This document shows positions 23,767 to 36,916 of a stretch of DNA of 64,000 nt, piece after piece. Both the position numbers and the translations under genes were made by a program. Under the pieces are notes generated by a model. The model saw only the letters and a list, made by a program, of their open reading frames with translations. It was not told where the DNA came from and did not search any database. Within the stretch, counting starts at the first letter, position 1, and every line of letters starts with the position of its first letter. Source of the DNA: Adineta ricciae (taxonomy: Eukaryota > Rotifera > Eurotatoria > Adinetida > Adinetidae); NCBI GenBank assembly GCA_905250025.1, contig CAJNOJ010000044.1, positions 248,001 to 312,000 of the forward strand. The letters are read 5' to 3'.

Positions 23767-26671
23767 GAAGAGTGTGTCGATCTGCAAGAGATGACGCGTG
23801 ATAATAAGTAAGAAAAAAAGAGGTAGAAATTCAGCGCAAACTTGACGCAGAGTTTATAAAAGGTACACACTATTCTCACACAATGTCGCTAGCGAAGTTA
23901 TCTATTGAATTTTTCTTCTTGTTGTTACTCATCTTGGTTGAAAATCTCATTTCATGATCTCTGCTATTTGTTATTTATGTATCCTCGTATTTGATTTAAT
24001 ATCCGGCTTTATCTCTGATGTGTATGCCGATGTTATTAATAGAAATTGGTCATGATTTTTCAATAGGAGGAAAAATCTCGATCTTCATTCATCAGCAAGT
24101 ATTTCTTGTTCTGTCTATCATCAGTTCTCACACATTTGAATACGCAATACTGTATGAAATGATTGCACGAGAGAAAGAAGCACAGAAAAAAAGACGATAA
24201 GGAAGGTCTGAGCAAAACCAGTCATTACTGAAAACGGAAGAAAAAATGGCACACTACACATACACAGTCGAAGAGAATGACATATTCTCATACAGGTAGA
24301 TACTGGAAGGCGTGCGCATGAAAGATAATAAAAAAAGGAAACAATCTACATGGCGTTACAGAAAATCTTCGTTTATGCGCATTTTCTGCTCAAAGAACGC
24401 AACGACAGAATAGGAATGGCAAACAACGGTGTCGACGTTTGATATATTATCTTATCATCTTTATTCGAACAAAATATAATTGAGCGTCAGAATAAATAGA
24501 CGAAAGTCTCTCGTTTGCATGCACGAAGCAGAGAAAAAGCCAAATCTATTGATCTGTTTTTTTTTCTCTTGTTCTATGTTTTCCCGTTATTCTCTTTATA
24601 AACATATCGTTTTAAGGACTTTTCTTTTTTTCTCTCTGAACTCTCGAAGGATAAATAAATATTGTTTTCCGCCCATCGTGTCTGGCTATTTCAGTTAAAT
24701 TTACCATAACAGACGAATCGATTCAACAACTCGTTTTCTTTTCATATTGACTTTCCGAGCTCCTCAGGCGCCTGATTGAATAATTTTATTAAATTTCTCG
24801 AGATATCAATATTAAGATGTTTTCTTGAACGAGCTATTTCGCAGTTCTTTTGATCGAATAACTAATCAGATTTACTCCGCAGTTCACAGATCGTATAACT
24901 TCTCATTTTTTTATATCATATACACGAAGAACAATGTAAAAAGATGTCAAATCGAGCAAGCATGATGCGGAAGGAATGAATTCTCTCCTTGAAATCTTGT
25001 TTTTCTCCTCTCGTTCATATTTGCTTTTCAACGATTGATCCCGAGTAAAAACACGAGGAACTTCACCATACAAAACAACATATTAATTTTCATTCAACAA
25101 TAGATCAATGTCAAGTTTCAATGAACGCTAATTTCTTCGTTGATTTCCTCCGATAATCATGTTCGAACATGTCAGATCGGTCTACCTAACGTTCAAGTAC
25201 ATGATTAACAATTCATACTGCTGTTCATGGATTTTCAGAAAACATTAATCGAAACAACAGAGACACGCCATTCGAGACAATGAAATGGTTGATTATTCTT
25301 CATAGAATATCAAATGCAGCGATTGTTATTTTAAGACCAAAGTCAATAGCAACACACACGCGCACACAGAGACCAAATGTTGAACAATAAGGATCTATAA
25401 TATTTGCTTTATCAAGTTCTTTTGAATAGAATCTTGGACGGCTGTTTTCATAACTTATCTGTGTTATTATTCATATATTAGTTTTTTATTGCCTATTATT
25501 GCAACTAATCGAACGAATATTGACGGATGCAATCGAATTTCTATATTGATATGCAGGGAAAGTATCTGGATAGAGAAAACTTTTATAATTTAGTTCAATA
25601 ATTATCAGATCTTCAACCTCTATCACGAATTGCATTTGTCACCATAAATGGCTCTTCTTCAACGCTGAAGAATGCTTATGAATCTTTTTTTTTCTTCTCA
25701 TTATTTTCACTCAGACAAATTTTCTTCTCTCCTAATGTCTTATACCGGAGTATACGGTTCAGTAGCTTACTGAAAAACCCTTTCATGTGAAAATGCTTAG
25801 TTAGAACATGCTATTATTTTAGAGGCGGGTATTATCTCGTGATATTGGATTAGATTGATTAAAATGTGCCTTGTGTGACATCTTCGTTAATAATTTATCA
25901 ATTCATATGAGGTTTGACAAATTGGAAGGCTACATTGAAACGAATCGAACCGGCTGTCCTATATTTTCCAAAGGAGCAAACAAGGTCGATTGAATGAGAA
26001 TTATGAACATCGTTATTGATTGTTTCAATGGAAAACATTGTATTAGTTCATGTCTGTTTTCCTATAAGAAAAAAGGTTTTTTCCGAACGAAAAAACCTAC
26101 AAGCATCAATTATAATCAAGATGTATACATGTTCTTAATGAGAATAGGATGTTTCGGAAGTTGATAGAACATGAAAAGAAGATCAGTGATGTGTACAGAA
26201 AAAAAGCGCAAATATCGGATGTGACTCGCAACATCCTCGAACCAACTTTCGCTGCTAAAAACAAAGACGAGACAGAAGTAAGCTATTTTCTCTACTTGAT
26301 TATTATCTTGTGAAGTACTTTGTACTTACAAAAATTGTATATAATATATGTGGAGTTATCTTCTACGCTTCAGTTACTTTGTAACGATGTCAACTCCTGA
26401 ATGTCTGTTGGTCGCAGTTTACTGAGACATCTATCGACTAAAAAAATCTAATTATTCCATAAAGATATCTGAGACTGATCCATGAAAAAACTCGACGATT
26501 TTTTATTGATTTGAAAAATATACTTTCATCTGAAACTCAATCATTACACTGGCTTTTTCATAACTGTTAGTGGGAAACAAAGACGAACGTCTTTTGTTCG
26601 TGTTTCTCTCTTGTTCTTTCTGTATTGTATCATATATCTCCGTCCTATTTTCGTTCACTGCTCATCGAAGA
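23767..26671. other. Long gene-free stretch, 2.9 kb
   Basis: Between the divergent starts of the calbindin-like gene and the basic nuclear-type gene. AT-rich, with short broken frames only and no repeat family noticed. It may hold regulatory DNA for the calbindin-like gene; nothing specific is supported. Confidence 0.55.
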
Positions 26672-29099
26672 ATGGCAACAACATCTTCGCCAGCACCGAT
26701 GCTCTTCTCTGTTTTGACTTCATCTCACGATGATTTCGTTACTCAATTACGAAATCATTTAACGCAAATCGAAAACAATGTGCATGAAACTTTGAATAAA
26801 GTTCAGCAGCGTATGCCGTATAAACCGATTGAAGCTAATAATTCTGATGGAACTGATACGAAAGGCCGACTTCAGTTCTACGATGTGTAAGTACATTGAA
26901 CTGAGTGAAAGTCGAATGTTTATTGGCTTTCTTGCTGTAGATTGAAAGACGTAGCAATAAATAATAATCTCGTACGTATAAGAGTTTATTTATTATGATG
27001 GCTTGTTGATTGTTCTCTTTAGCAATTTGATGAATCGTTCTTTCGAAAACAATTTTTGGACAAACAAGATTCATCACCGTAAGTTCACATAGATTTAACT
27101 GAATGATCCATTCTCGAACGTTGTATATTCTAGAAAAGTTGATGTGGTTCGAGCGAAGCCATTGATTACTACGGATACGACTGATCATCCTCAATTATCG
27201 CCCGTTAATAATGCACGTCGATCACAATTTGCACCTGTTCTTAGCAGCACACCCGTGCATCAAACAAGTCCGATTACACCAATACCTGTCGATCTTACTA
27301 GTATGTTTCATGATCATCCCGAAATGACATATATCTTTTCATTTTCATTAAGTGGCTACATCTTCGGCTGCTCCGGTTTTGACAATGAATTCAAATGATC
27401 TTCCGACTGTTTTACCATCGGCCATTGCTCCTCAACGAGCAAATGTAACACGGCCAGCCGGTCGTCCACCGCGTATTCCACGTGGTGAATCAGTTTCACG
27501 TCAAAAGAAAAAAGCATCACCAATCAAAGAACAAAACGAAGAAACCGTTCTTACCAGAGAAATTCAAATAACAACAAAACGTCGTATTAAAACAAAACAA
27601 GAAGTTATCGAAGATAACATTGAAGTTGTCATCGAGCAACAAACAGAAATTCTTCCAGATATGATGAAGCAAGTCCAAGCCACTCCCTTACGTGGAAGAA
27701 AGAAGAAAATGGTTCAGGATGACGCTAATCTTATTCCGCAACTGGAACCACCTGCATTGCCACCGACAACACCAACAACAGCTCCAGCTGTGGAAAAAGA
27801 CGAAACTATTCCTAAGAAAACAAGAACCGGAAGGAACAAAAAGAAAGATGACGAGGATAGTAAACCTAAACGAACCGCGTCTGCGCGTAACCGAAAGAAA
27901 CAACAGCAAGAAGAAGGAGAGCAGCAGCAAGAAGATGTCCCAGTAGCACCGAAGAAAACAACTAGAAACAAGAAACTCGTTGAACCCACGACTACTATAG
28001 AAGAGGTACTAAATGAATTTGATCGCCAGGATGTATTCTTCTTCTTTTATTATAGAATCCACCACCGCCGCCACCATCAGTAGTCACTGTTCGTGCAACT
28101 CCTTCGCGTGGAAAGAAGAAATCACCAGTTGAAACTGTTGTGATTTCACCACCGAAGACAATTACTCCACCAACACCAAAGAAGACAACCAAGTCAAAAA
28201 AACGAAAAGACCTTGAGATCACCAATGAAAATCCAACCGACACTATTCATGTGAGATGACTTTGCTCAGTGAAACCAATTCATATCTGATCAATTCTAGC
28301 CACCGTCACCAAAACGTCGTGGTGGTCGAAATACCAAATCAAAAAATGCCTCACCGGTCGAACCAATTGTTACTCCACCTTTAATTGAACAAACACCTCA
28401 ACTGCCAGCATCAACCCGCAGCAGTCGACGTGGTAAAAGAGACATTGAAATACCAATCGAAAAACAAGAAAATATTGTTTTGACTAAAAAACCTCGAACT
28501 GGTCGTGGAAAGAAAACGAATGAACCGAACAATACTGATATGCCTGTCACTGTTGTAGATGTCGTGATGACATCAGTTACTGTATCGGTAGGTACCACAC
28601 ATTTCTTTGGATATTTATCTGCAGCTCATTGTTTTTTTTTTAGGCACCAGTTCCTTCAACAACTGATCTGGTAGGTGCTAAACCACCTCGACCACCAGTT
28701 GCACGCAAGAAGAAAAGTCTTGCTATGCCACCCGTATCTCAAATGTCTCCATCAACACCACCGCCAACTCAACGTATTCCATCAACGTCACCCATTAATG
28801 ATAAACCACTTCTACCTATACCTGTTCCAACAAATGGTGGTCGACGACGTCAACAGCAACGTCGAATAGTTCATTCACCTCATCAAGCTGAAGAATCCAC
28901 TCTCGAAACAATACCATCGATTACACGAAATCAAAAACGTACGCAATCGTCAACAATGTCAACGCCCAAGCGCGCTCGTCGTGACAATCTTCTTGTTATC
29001 ACTGTGCCTAGTACACCAGGTAAAAAACGTAACAAATGTACATGTGAAAAACGTCGACATCGAATATGCGATATTTGTGCAACTGCTGTCGATACTTAA
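26672..29099 (+). CDS. Unrecognised basic, Pro/Lys-rich, probably nuclear protein
   Basis: Eight exons: 26672-26886, 26941-26971, 27023-27078, 27134-27300, 27353-28005, 28056-28250, 28300-28587, 28644-29099 (686 aa). The first about 90 residues are probably the only folded part (FVTQLRNHLTQIENNVHETL, FDESFFRKQF). The rest is disordered, with many SP/TP sites and recurring basic clusters (RPAGRPPRIPRG, RGRKKK, RTGRNKKK, RGKKKS, KKRK, RRGGR, RTGRGKK). Some are AT-hook-like (GRP or RGR flanked by basics). It ends TPGKKRNKCTCEKRRHRICD with ICATAVDT, a C-x-C-x8-C-x2-C cluster that may bind zinc. The many SP/TP sites suggest CDK or MAPK phosphorylation. The family is not recognised; a chromatin role is inference. 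Confidence 0.75.
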
Positions 29100-29450
29100 A
29101 CAAATGATTCTTTTAAATACTTTTTTGTACAGATTCGATGCGCTAGTATGTGTCTTTGTCTATTGTATATGTGTTCTTATTTAGTTTGTCTATTTTTCCT
29201 TGTGTTATACCTTCGTTCAATGATGAAAAATAAAATCGAACTAATTTGTTAATAGATAGTCTCTTTACACGGAATGATTGACAAGGTCAAATGTGCAACA
29301 ACCAAGATTCGCATATCTTATGCTTGTTTATTGCTATGTATTGTGTATCATTGGATTTGAAAGAAAAAGAGTGTCACACATGTAACGAGTGTTTGAGAAA
29401 CACAAAGAGAAGAAAACAAAACGAAAGTAGCTTTCATCTAGTTATATACA
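29100..29450. other. Gap between convergent genes
   Basis: 351 bases of facing 3' flanks, with an AATAAA-type signal near 29229 (aaaaataaaatcg) suited to the plus-strand gene. No gene. Confidence 0.55.
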
Positions 29451-30236
29451 CTAATAATTGGTCAAGGGTGGTGGGGGAGCCGGCATCTTTTTGACTGATG
29501 TTCGAATTGCTGGCGAAGGAGCAAGAGGTACTAAATTGAATGGTGGTGGCATCGTTGTATCTTTCAATGGTATATCTTCGACTGGCGCTGATGCGATGGG
29601 ATTTTGATTAATCTCATCGTCCTGAATATCTAGTCCAGGACTGAGTGGATCACAGATTCTATTCATCCACGGCATTGGTTCTAACTTCATTAATGTGATC
29701 CAACAACCACCGCGTTGATACTGAAACAAAGATCGTGTTTTTTCCTGTGTTTCTCGAGACTTTCAGCGTCTAACCTTAATTGAGCAACGTTCAGGTACAA
29801 TTTCTCCAGGTAATCTGGCAATATACATTGAATACACTTTCGTTTGAACATCTATTGTAAATGTAAATGATCTAAATATAATAAGAGTCGATTCTATCTG
29901 ATTCTTTAGTTTTCTTAGTACTTACTGGTCTTGAAAACGAAGTTCTTTCTCATATCCATTTGATGGAATGAGTTTCAAGATGTTAGGAAATGATCGTTTC
30001 ACTTTCAATTCAGGAATATTCAAAAACACTAATACTTTCCGCGCTCCTTCCTCTTGTACTACAACTAGAAAATTCAAACATTTTCTTCGTTAAAAATCTT
30101 CATTTTTCTCGTCAGTTGAATACATACAACTTGGTACAATAGATTTGCTTGCATCACCAGTCGCATTCATAACGATATGTTTCATACGATGAGTAACAAC
30201 AACATAATATCGAAAGAATATTCGGTCGAGTGATAG
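29451..30236 (-). CDS. CS-domain (p23/HSP20-like) protein, N-terminus incomplete
   Basis: Exons 30236 (or ATG at 30185)-30128, 30064-29926, 29871-29775 and 29720-29451; 187 aa if the ATG at 30185 is the start. The fold resembles the CS domains of USP19 and CHORDC1: KVLVFLNIPEL, LRFQDQSFTFTI, YIARLPGEIVPERCSI, GCWITL, KLEPMPW, ending each strand where the family does. CS proteins often act as HSP90 co-chaperones. The tail is Pro-rich (PPPFNLVPLAPSPA). The reading frame stays open upstream of the ATG to an acceptor at 30237-30239, so a further 5' exon may exist. I did not find one, and no USP catalytic domain lies nearby. Confidence 0.6.
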
Positions 30237-30439
30237 CTGAAGAGTAGACGTGAAACGAATGAAGTATTACTTTTTTATTGATCATTCAATTTTATCTTTG
30301 TTTGACAGTCAGACAGACAAAAACAGAACGAAGAAAAGTGTTTCATTGGTATGTACATACACCAATTAGATTCCAATATGTACAATTCTTCTTCTCTTCT
30401 TCTTCTTCGTAGAATACGTATCTCAAGTGTGATTGTCAA

Positions 30440-31550
30440 CTAGATTTTATTCGATCGTTTGGGATCGTTTTCATAATTGACGATCGACGATTGTAAAGGC
30501 ATTGCTCCTTCTATTTCAATATAAATGGGAACAGTGACTCGAGTTATTAAACATGCGAATATCGCACGAAATAGCCATGATAAACCAATACATGTCATTA
30601 TCCAAAAGCTGTTTTCAGTTAGAAACCATCGATAGTAGATTTTCATCTTATTTTCATATGTCAAGCAAGTACGTCGTTGTCCTACCAAAAGATCGTGTTG
30701 TTTTGGATCATTGAAGTGAAAATGTATGTGTTGCTGTACACGAGCAAATTTATTTAATTGATTCGAATCGATCCTGTGTTCGTTGTTGGGACTGAATAGT
30801 TTGTTTTCAAGACGTTGAAATTCTTGTTTGATGTCGTCGTGAACTATTCGAGCATCACGACCGATAATGGATAGGTTGAACACAAACAAGATTTGACATA
30901 GGTGGTTTTCAGTGATGAGAAAATCAGGAATATTTATGTAATATTGACGAGTAAGGAATGGTGTTTCGATCAGCCGACTTTCTTGATAAAAACTCGATTG
31001 AATTCGTAGCCACAATGATCTATCATAAAGCTACAAAGACAGAATCGAATTAAAAGAAACGTTTGCCATTGAAAATAATTTCTACTACTTGATGATCAAT
31101 ATACTTTCTCCGTACAATATTATAATAATTCGTTGCTGTAACTGTTAGATAAGTCATCAGTTTCGGCTGTTTTTGCATCAAACCTAATTCTCGCTTGATT
31201 ATATCAACCTGTAAGCGTTTCTTCAGAAGAAGTTGTTCGGTACAGCCTTTCGATTCGAATAAAATGAACACGTAACACATGAGAATGACAAGCAACATTG
31301 TCAACCCATAGATTAATTTTACAGTCGTACTCAATTGATGTTTGCCGATTTGCAATACAGTAACCGTCGATAGGAAAATGATCCAAAGAAATATGTTGGA
31401 TAGTAACGAGAGCAAACGTGCGTTTTGGTTAAATGACGATTGTTGTGGTTTTCGAAAAGGCTCATCGAGAAAAGATGTCAATGGTATAGAATCTGTCGAC
31501 GACAATGGTAAGGCATTAGTATTATGGATAAGAATTGTAAAAGGTAACAT
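30440..31550 (-). CDS. TMEM151-like membrane protein
   Basis: Exons 31550-31089 and 31030-30440 give 350 aa. The intron is chosen so that both exons stay in phase 0; it is 58 bases, like its neighbours. Two N-terminal membrane helices (SNIFLWIIFLSTVTVLQI and IYGLTMLLVILMCYVFILF) are followed by a long loop with YYNIVRRKYIDHQ, and a last helix near the C-terminus (FWIMTCIGLSWLFRAIFACL). TMEM151 proteins share this layout, including WW/YHYVRRTRQ after the second helix and SAFW..LTLSWPLR in the last, as I recall them. The function of that family is unknown. The call is moderate and based on order and short motifs. Confidence 0.55.
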
Positions 31551-33259
31551 AAGAAGAAAAATAACCTAAATAGAAGTGCGCGTGAAAAAAAACTGGGAAA
31601 AGAACGGCTTTTATACTAGCGCATTTTGATTGAGAAAAAAACACAGCAGATACTATCCAATATGTCGTATCTGTCAACTAAATTATACGATAAGAGATTA
31701 CGAATAATCCATATGGGAGAAAATGATATGATTGCCAAAACACAACTCTGATGCCGATAACAAATGTGTCGATTAATTAAGACCTCATTTCGAATAGTTC
31801 GGACTAATATTAGAGATGACATTGAATTTGAAGAATGTACCTTATGTATACGTATGTTTTATTCATAAGTCATGTTTCAATACACTTGTTACCTTCGAAT
31901 TATATCGATACATTCCTTTTTTTTCTCTTCTAAGCGATCATTCTCACGTACTTAATGTGAATTAGTATAAAATGTGTTATGTTGAAAGTATTCGTTATCA
32001 CGCAATCGGATTGATTGAAAGGAATAAGTACTAACATTCATTTCCGGTTTTCATTACGCCTCGATACATTTACTTTACATTTCAATGACTATTAAATAGT
32101 AATATATATATACATCGTACGTATGATGACGACGTGATGTTGTCTTTTCTCTGTACATTTTTGTTTGCTTGAATGTATAGTACAACAAAGCTTTTGTTGC
32201 TTTTAAGCTCGTGTAGATGTTATTCACCGATGAATGAGGGTATATTCACGTATTGGTATGAAGAAAAAAAATGAGAATAAACAACAACGAAGACGGGTCA
32301 TCTTGAACATTGAAAGAATAAGAGAACGAAAGAACAAAAAAAATCAGTCTCCTTCTTCTCGACTTAATCCGATAACTAACACTTCGGTCACACAATGAGA
32401 GGCAATTAGAATGACTCTCTATGCTTTCGACTAGCAAGCTGAGACTAATCCTTGGGGCGGATCATATCCTTATTTTCTCTTGTTCCTATTCAATTATCTA
32501 ATTGAACGCGTGTTTCAGTCATCTGATCCATTTGTACTATCGACTCATCTAAATCGATTGATTTTTCTCTTTGTCACATCTGTACCTGTAAACCTTGAAC
32601 ATTCGACTCGTTCACATGAGTAAATAAGAAATCACATCGATTTCGCATAGTTCCGTGGCACACACAAAGGTAAGTATCATATCTACATTGTTTTCAACCC
32701 TTTTGCCAATATAGTACTCAGTTACAAAGGTTTGCAAGATAAGGCAAGAGACAATATTCTTCGCTGTTCTTCATATTTATTTAAAATGTTTGACATCAGC
32801 CGAAATGTATTACCATCTCCCATTATAAGTTCACGATTTTATATGCGAGAAAAGTGAAGAACTGTCTGTACTTCTTTTCATACACATATATTTATTGACA
32901 TTGATGTATTGATGTGTGAAATGGCGACGTTTTATTTTTGTCGACATTGCACTGGTGGAGTCTTGTCATTTTTATATATAAGGTCTATTTAATAAAAGCT
33001 GCTGTATGTTATCAAAAGAAGTGATGACGTGTTCCTTTGAAAAAAAGTGAAATAATACAATAGTTTTATTTTCTGTTTCTCTTTTTCTCTTCATTATCGC
33101 TTAGAACTGATCGATATACCTTCCTCTCTTTTCTTCATTTGAATATATATCGTTTATATATATACATATATTTGACAGTAGTCACCAGAATTAATAACTT
33201 TGTTTTGTTTAGGACATGTCGGTTTATTGTTGAATTGTTTGAAAATAAACATTAACGAA
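31551..33259. other. Intergenic region between divergent genes
   Basis: 1.7 kb, AT-rich. It includes TA-alternating tracts (about 32101-32115, 33144-33172) and an acceptor-like site (AG at 33211-33212) 47 bases before the RING gene start. No gene model. Confidence 0.55.
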
Positions 33260-36200
33260 ATGTCTCGTGTTGCAAACAATCTGCCACCAATGCGCTATAC
33301 GAATGGAGCCGGTCAACCGACGAAGTCAACATTAGGCCGTTCTTCGAGTACTTCGAGTAATGGAAATAACATCGGTGTTATCGAAAGACGTGTCTTCAAT
33401 GTTCGAAGTGCAGCACCAGCTTCAGCACAAAAAGAAACGGTTCATGCCTGTCCGTTATGTAATAGTGAATATAAAGATCCACGTGTATTGCCCTGTACAC
33501 ATACATATTGTTTTAATTGTATACGAGATAAATTAATCAATAATAGTCGGCTCACATGTCCCAAATGTCATTATCAAGTAAGTTTTCATGAACGATGTTG
33601 CTCTACTTTTCCTCTAGTTAAAAAGTCCGTGGAGATGTCCTTCATATTCTAACAAACGAAAGATAAGAGTATCTCTAGCTACTACTCTTAACATTGTGAC
33701 TAGCACAAGATAATACATTGAGATTACTTGTTTCTTTTGACTTAGGCTCATCCATTTGATGAAATACAACTACAGGAATTACCTCCCAATCTGATCTTAA
33801 GTCAAGAATGGCGTATAGGGGCTCGCCTAACGCCCTCAGTTCCTCCGTTAAAAAAGTCAATGGCATATCAACCAACTGTTCCATCGTCAGTCTCATCATC
33901 TACAATGAATCTACCTCAACAAACTGCAGCCCAAGGATCCGAAAAACGCCGCTCGATTGTAGTCGAATACGTTCCGCGTGAAATCCCATTGACAAATGAC
34001 ACAAATCTGAACGGCATCGCCTCAATTGTCAACGCATTCAATCGAACATCGACAAACGGAGAGAATGAAAATCGAACGTCACGTTCATCGAGTATATCAA
34101 GTATCCAACCACTCGTATCGAATTTAATTAAAATCTATTCCGAAGCCACGCCAGTCAAAACGCAACGAATCGAAGATACGGTTTCAACTGATAAACATAA
34201 TGAATTAATAAAAATTTTCGAACAGGAAACTACTGGTCAGCAACAGGTGCGATCAGCATCACCGATGAACATTAAACAAGCAACACACGCTTGTGATGAG
34301 ATTACATGGGATAATCTTGTTCATGGGTGAGGTTTTCTCTTCTTCAAAGTAAATGATGACATGTAGATTTATAGAACAACACCAGTCGTTCCATCTTCAT
34401 CAAATCAGCCACAATCAGCGGTCGAAAACTATCACCATCCACGAGAAGAACCAGAACGATCAGTATCGGTTTCATCATTGAATATAGAAAATCTTCGCGA
34501 AATAGTCTTTTCTATTCAACAACAGCACCAACAGCAACAATCATCTGAAAAACCGTCAACACAACAGTCAACGTCCTTCGTCGACACGCAGTTGAGCAGT
34601 CGTTTATCAGGAAGTTACCGTTTACAAGACGTTGAAGATGATGATGAGGATGATATCATCGAGCAAATAGCAAGAAAAAATCATCTACACCGACAACATG
34701 TCCGTCAAACAAGTAATACAGAAAGTATCCATAGTGGTCACAGTGATACCGTGTCCAGGCGATCACCTATTCCGCCAATTATTGATAATGTTCAACCAAG
34801 ATTAAGTATATCGTCTGTTCATGACCAAGAAGATGATAAAGTATCACAACGTACAACTCCGCCGTCAAGACACTCATCCGATCGCTTTCCTCCGCCACCA
34901 TCTCAACAACAAATTGATACACAAGGATCTTCATCACCGAGCAGTCTGACAAAGCCCAGAGCAACATCGTCAATATCATACCGATCGTCGATTCATGAAG
35001 ATCAACACGAACAGCTTGTTACACCTGAAGTAAAATCTTACTTCCATCACTCGTACACATATTCGGATTGACATTTCTTCTTCTAGATCAAAATACAACG
35101 AACAGAGCGTTTTAATCTTAATGAGAACAACTCGCCTGTTTTTTATCGAAATAATTCTTCTCAAGCAGGTAGCTATTCTTCAACTCCAACCTACCGCCCA
35201 TCGTCGATGTCGAATGAACACGATGAACATATCCCTCAACAGCGTGAGAATTATTTATCGCCAACATCACCATTATTAGTTCCATCAGTTGTATCATCAC
35301 GTGTCGAAACATTATTATCCGATCAAAAACGTCTAGAACGAGAAATCGAAGAGCAAATTCGCCGTTTGAGCTACGATTACGATGATGTTCGTACACAAAT
35401 TGATCGCAAACGATCTGCTATTCAAACAGAAGTCAAAAATATCGCCACACGTCTTGATGACGATATCACAGAAAACTATCATCGAAAGCAAAGAATCTAT
35501 GCTGATCTAGCTGTTGATACGAACACAGTCGGAACAGAATTAGAACGATTAAGAGCAAGCACAAACAATAATAAACAGTTATGGGATAATCTTGAACAGA
35601 TTGAATCAAATATTCGTAATATTCGTCAAGCTGTTGAAGAACAAAAAGAACCATATAGTGCTTTAACATTTGCTGAAGGACGTCGTGCGATTGGTTCGGA
35701 TGCAATTGGCCAGATAACATCTAATGGATTCGAATCCCACCGAAAGCATAGTTTATCTACATCATCACCGCTTCCAAGTTTAGAACAACCTATTAGCAGT
35801 CTAACACCGTACAAATATGTGAAAATCGATCACTTATCAACATTAGAACCGGAAGCAATAGCCATAACCGAGAATAAAAAGACGATTTTATTGGGTATTT
35901 GTAATAAATTATTTATTCTCAATGAATTTGGTGATATTTTGAAAACCATTCAATTAAAACCAAGTATACGTGGCATCGCCGTCTCGAAAAAGCCTCAAAC
36001 GTATCATATTGCTTATATATCACATGATGAGATTGTTACGATGATCAATACTGATACCGGCGAAATTTTAGATTGTGTCAAAGGTAGAAAAATTTCCCTT
36101 TCTGTTCACATTTTCTACTGATTTTGATTTCATATTTCTTAGAAACGGATTCAGCGGATGATTCAGGAACATTTTTACCGTTAGGAATCGATACGGATAG

Positions 36201-36916
36201 TATAAATGGATGTGTTTATGTTTGTGATTATCGTAATTCATGTGTGATCAAATTTGACGACAAGTTAGAATTTATTACACAATGGAGAATTTATAATCAT
36301 TCAGATCAATATGACGAAGGTAGGTTTTTCTCGAAACCATTCACCACAATGTCACACACCTAGATTTCTTATGTTTAGCTCGGCCGAAACTAATTTCAAT
36401 CTACGGGCAACGTTTATATATGATTGTTGAACATTCGTGTAAACCTTATTACAATCAAGGTAACAGACTTTCTTCCTTAGCATTCATTTTCCACAAAAAA
36501 AGAAAACGTTGTCTATGCTAGGTATTGCCTATACATTTTCTCTTCATATTTGTGATATCAATTCTGGTAATATTATTCGCATCATCGATGCTAAACTATT
36601 ATCTACTCAACGTCTTCGTTGGCCATGTTCCATTCATGCCATTAGCAACAATGAATGTTACGTACTGGATACCATGACATCAGGAAAATATTTTAATGGT
36701 CAATGGCAGAAACACTGGTCACGAGTGTTGGATATCAGACCGGACGATGCCAATATCGTGAAAGAACTATTTCAGTTAGATAGCGAGGCAGCGACAATGG
36801 CATTAACCAAACAAACGATGATTATTTCAGCCAATGGAGAAATCCTCTTTGTTGATTTAGCATTTATTCAACAAGAATTACAAGAAAATGATCACGAAAA
36901 TTCTTATCAAAATTGA
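33260..36916 (+). CDS. RING-finger protein with coiled coil and NHL/beta-propeller-like C-terminus
   Basis: Likely E3 ubiquitin ligase. Exons 33260-33577, 33746-34326, 34375-35029, 35087-36083, 36143-36319, 36379-36459 and 36522-36916 (1067 aa). The C3HC4 RING is at about residues 67-106: CPLCNSEY, LPCTHTYCFNCI, LTCPKC. A roughly 530-residue Ser/Gln-rich disordered region with DDEDD follows. A coiled coil at about 675-800 (LLSDQKRLEREIEEQIRRL; NNNKQLWDNLEQIESNIRNI) comes next. The last about 270 residues have beta-propeller-like repeats (GIAVSKKPQTYHIAYISHD, DSINGCVYVCDYRNSCVIKF, CSIHAISNNECYVLDT). No B-box is visible between RING and coiled coil. The layout recalls TRIM-NHL proteins. No ortholog is named. 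Confidence 0.75.

Noticed and set aside
30355-30375. Near-palindrome around atgtacatac upstream of the CS-domain gene
   Set aside because: Short, imperfect and AT-rich; not distinguishable from chance.
35728-35740. GGATTCGAATCCC resembling a tRNA B-box
   Set aside because: It lies inside the coding frame of the RING/NHL gene (residues NGFES) and has no tRNA arms around it.
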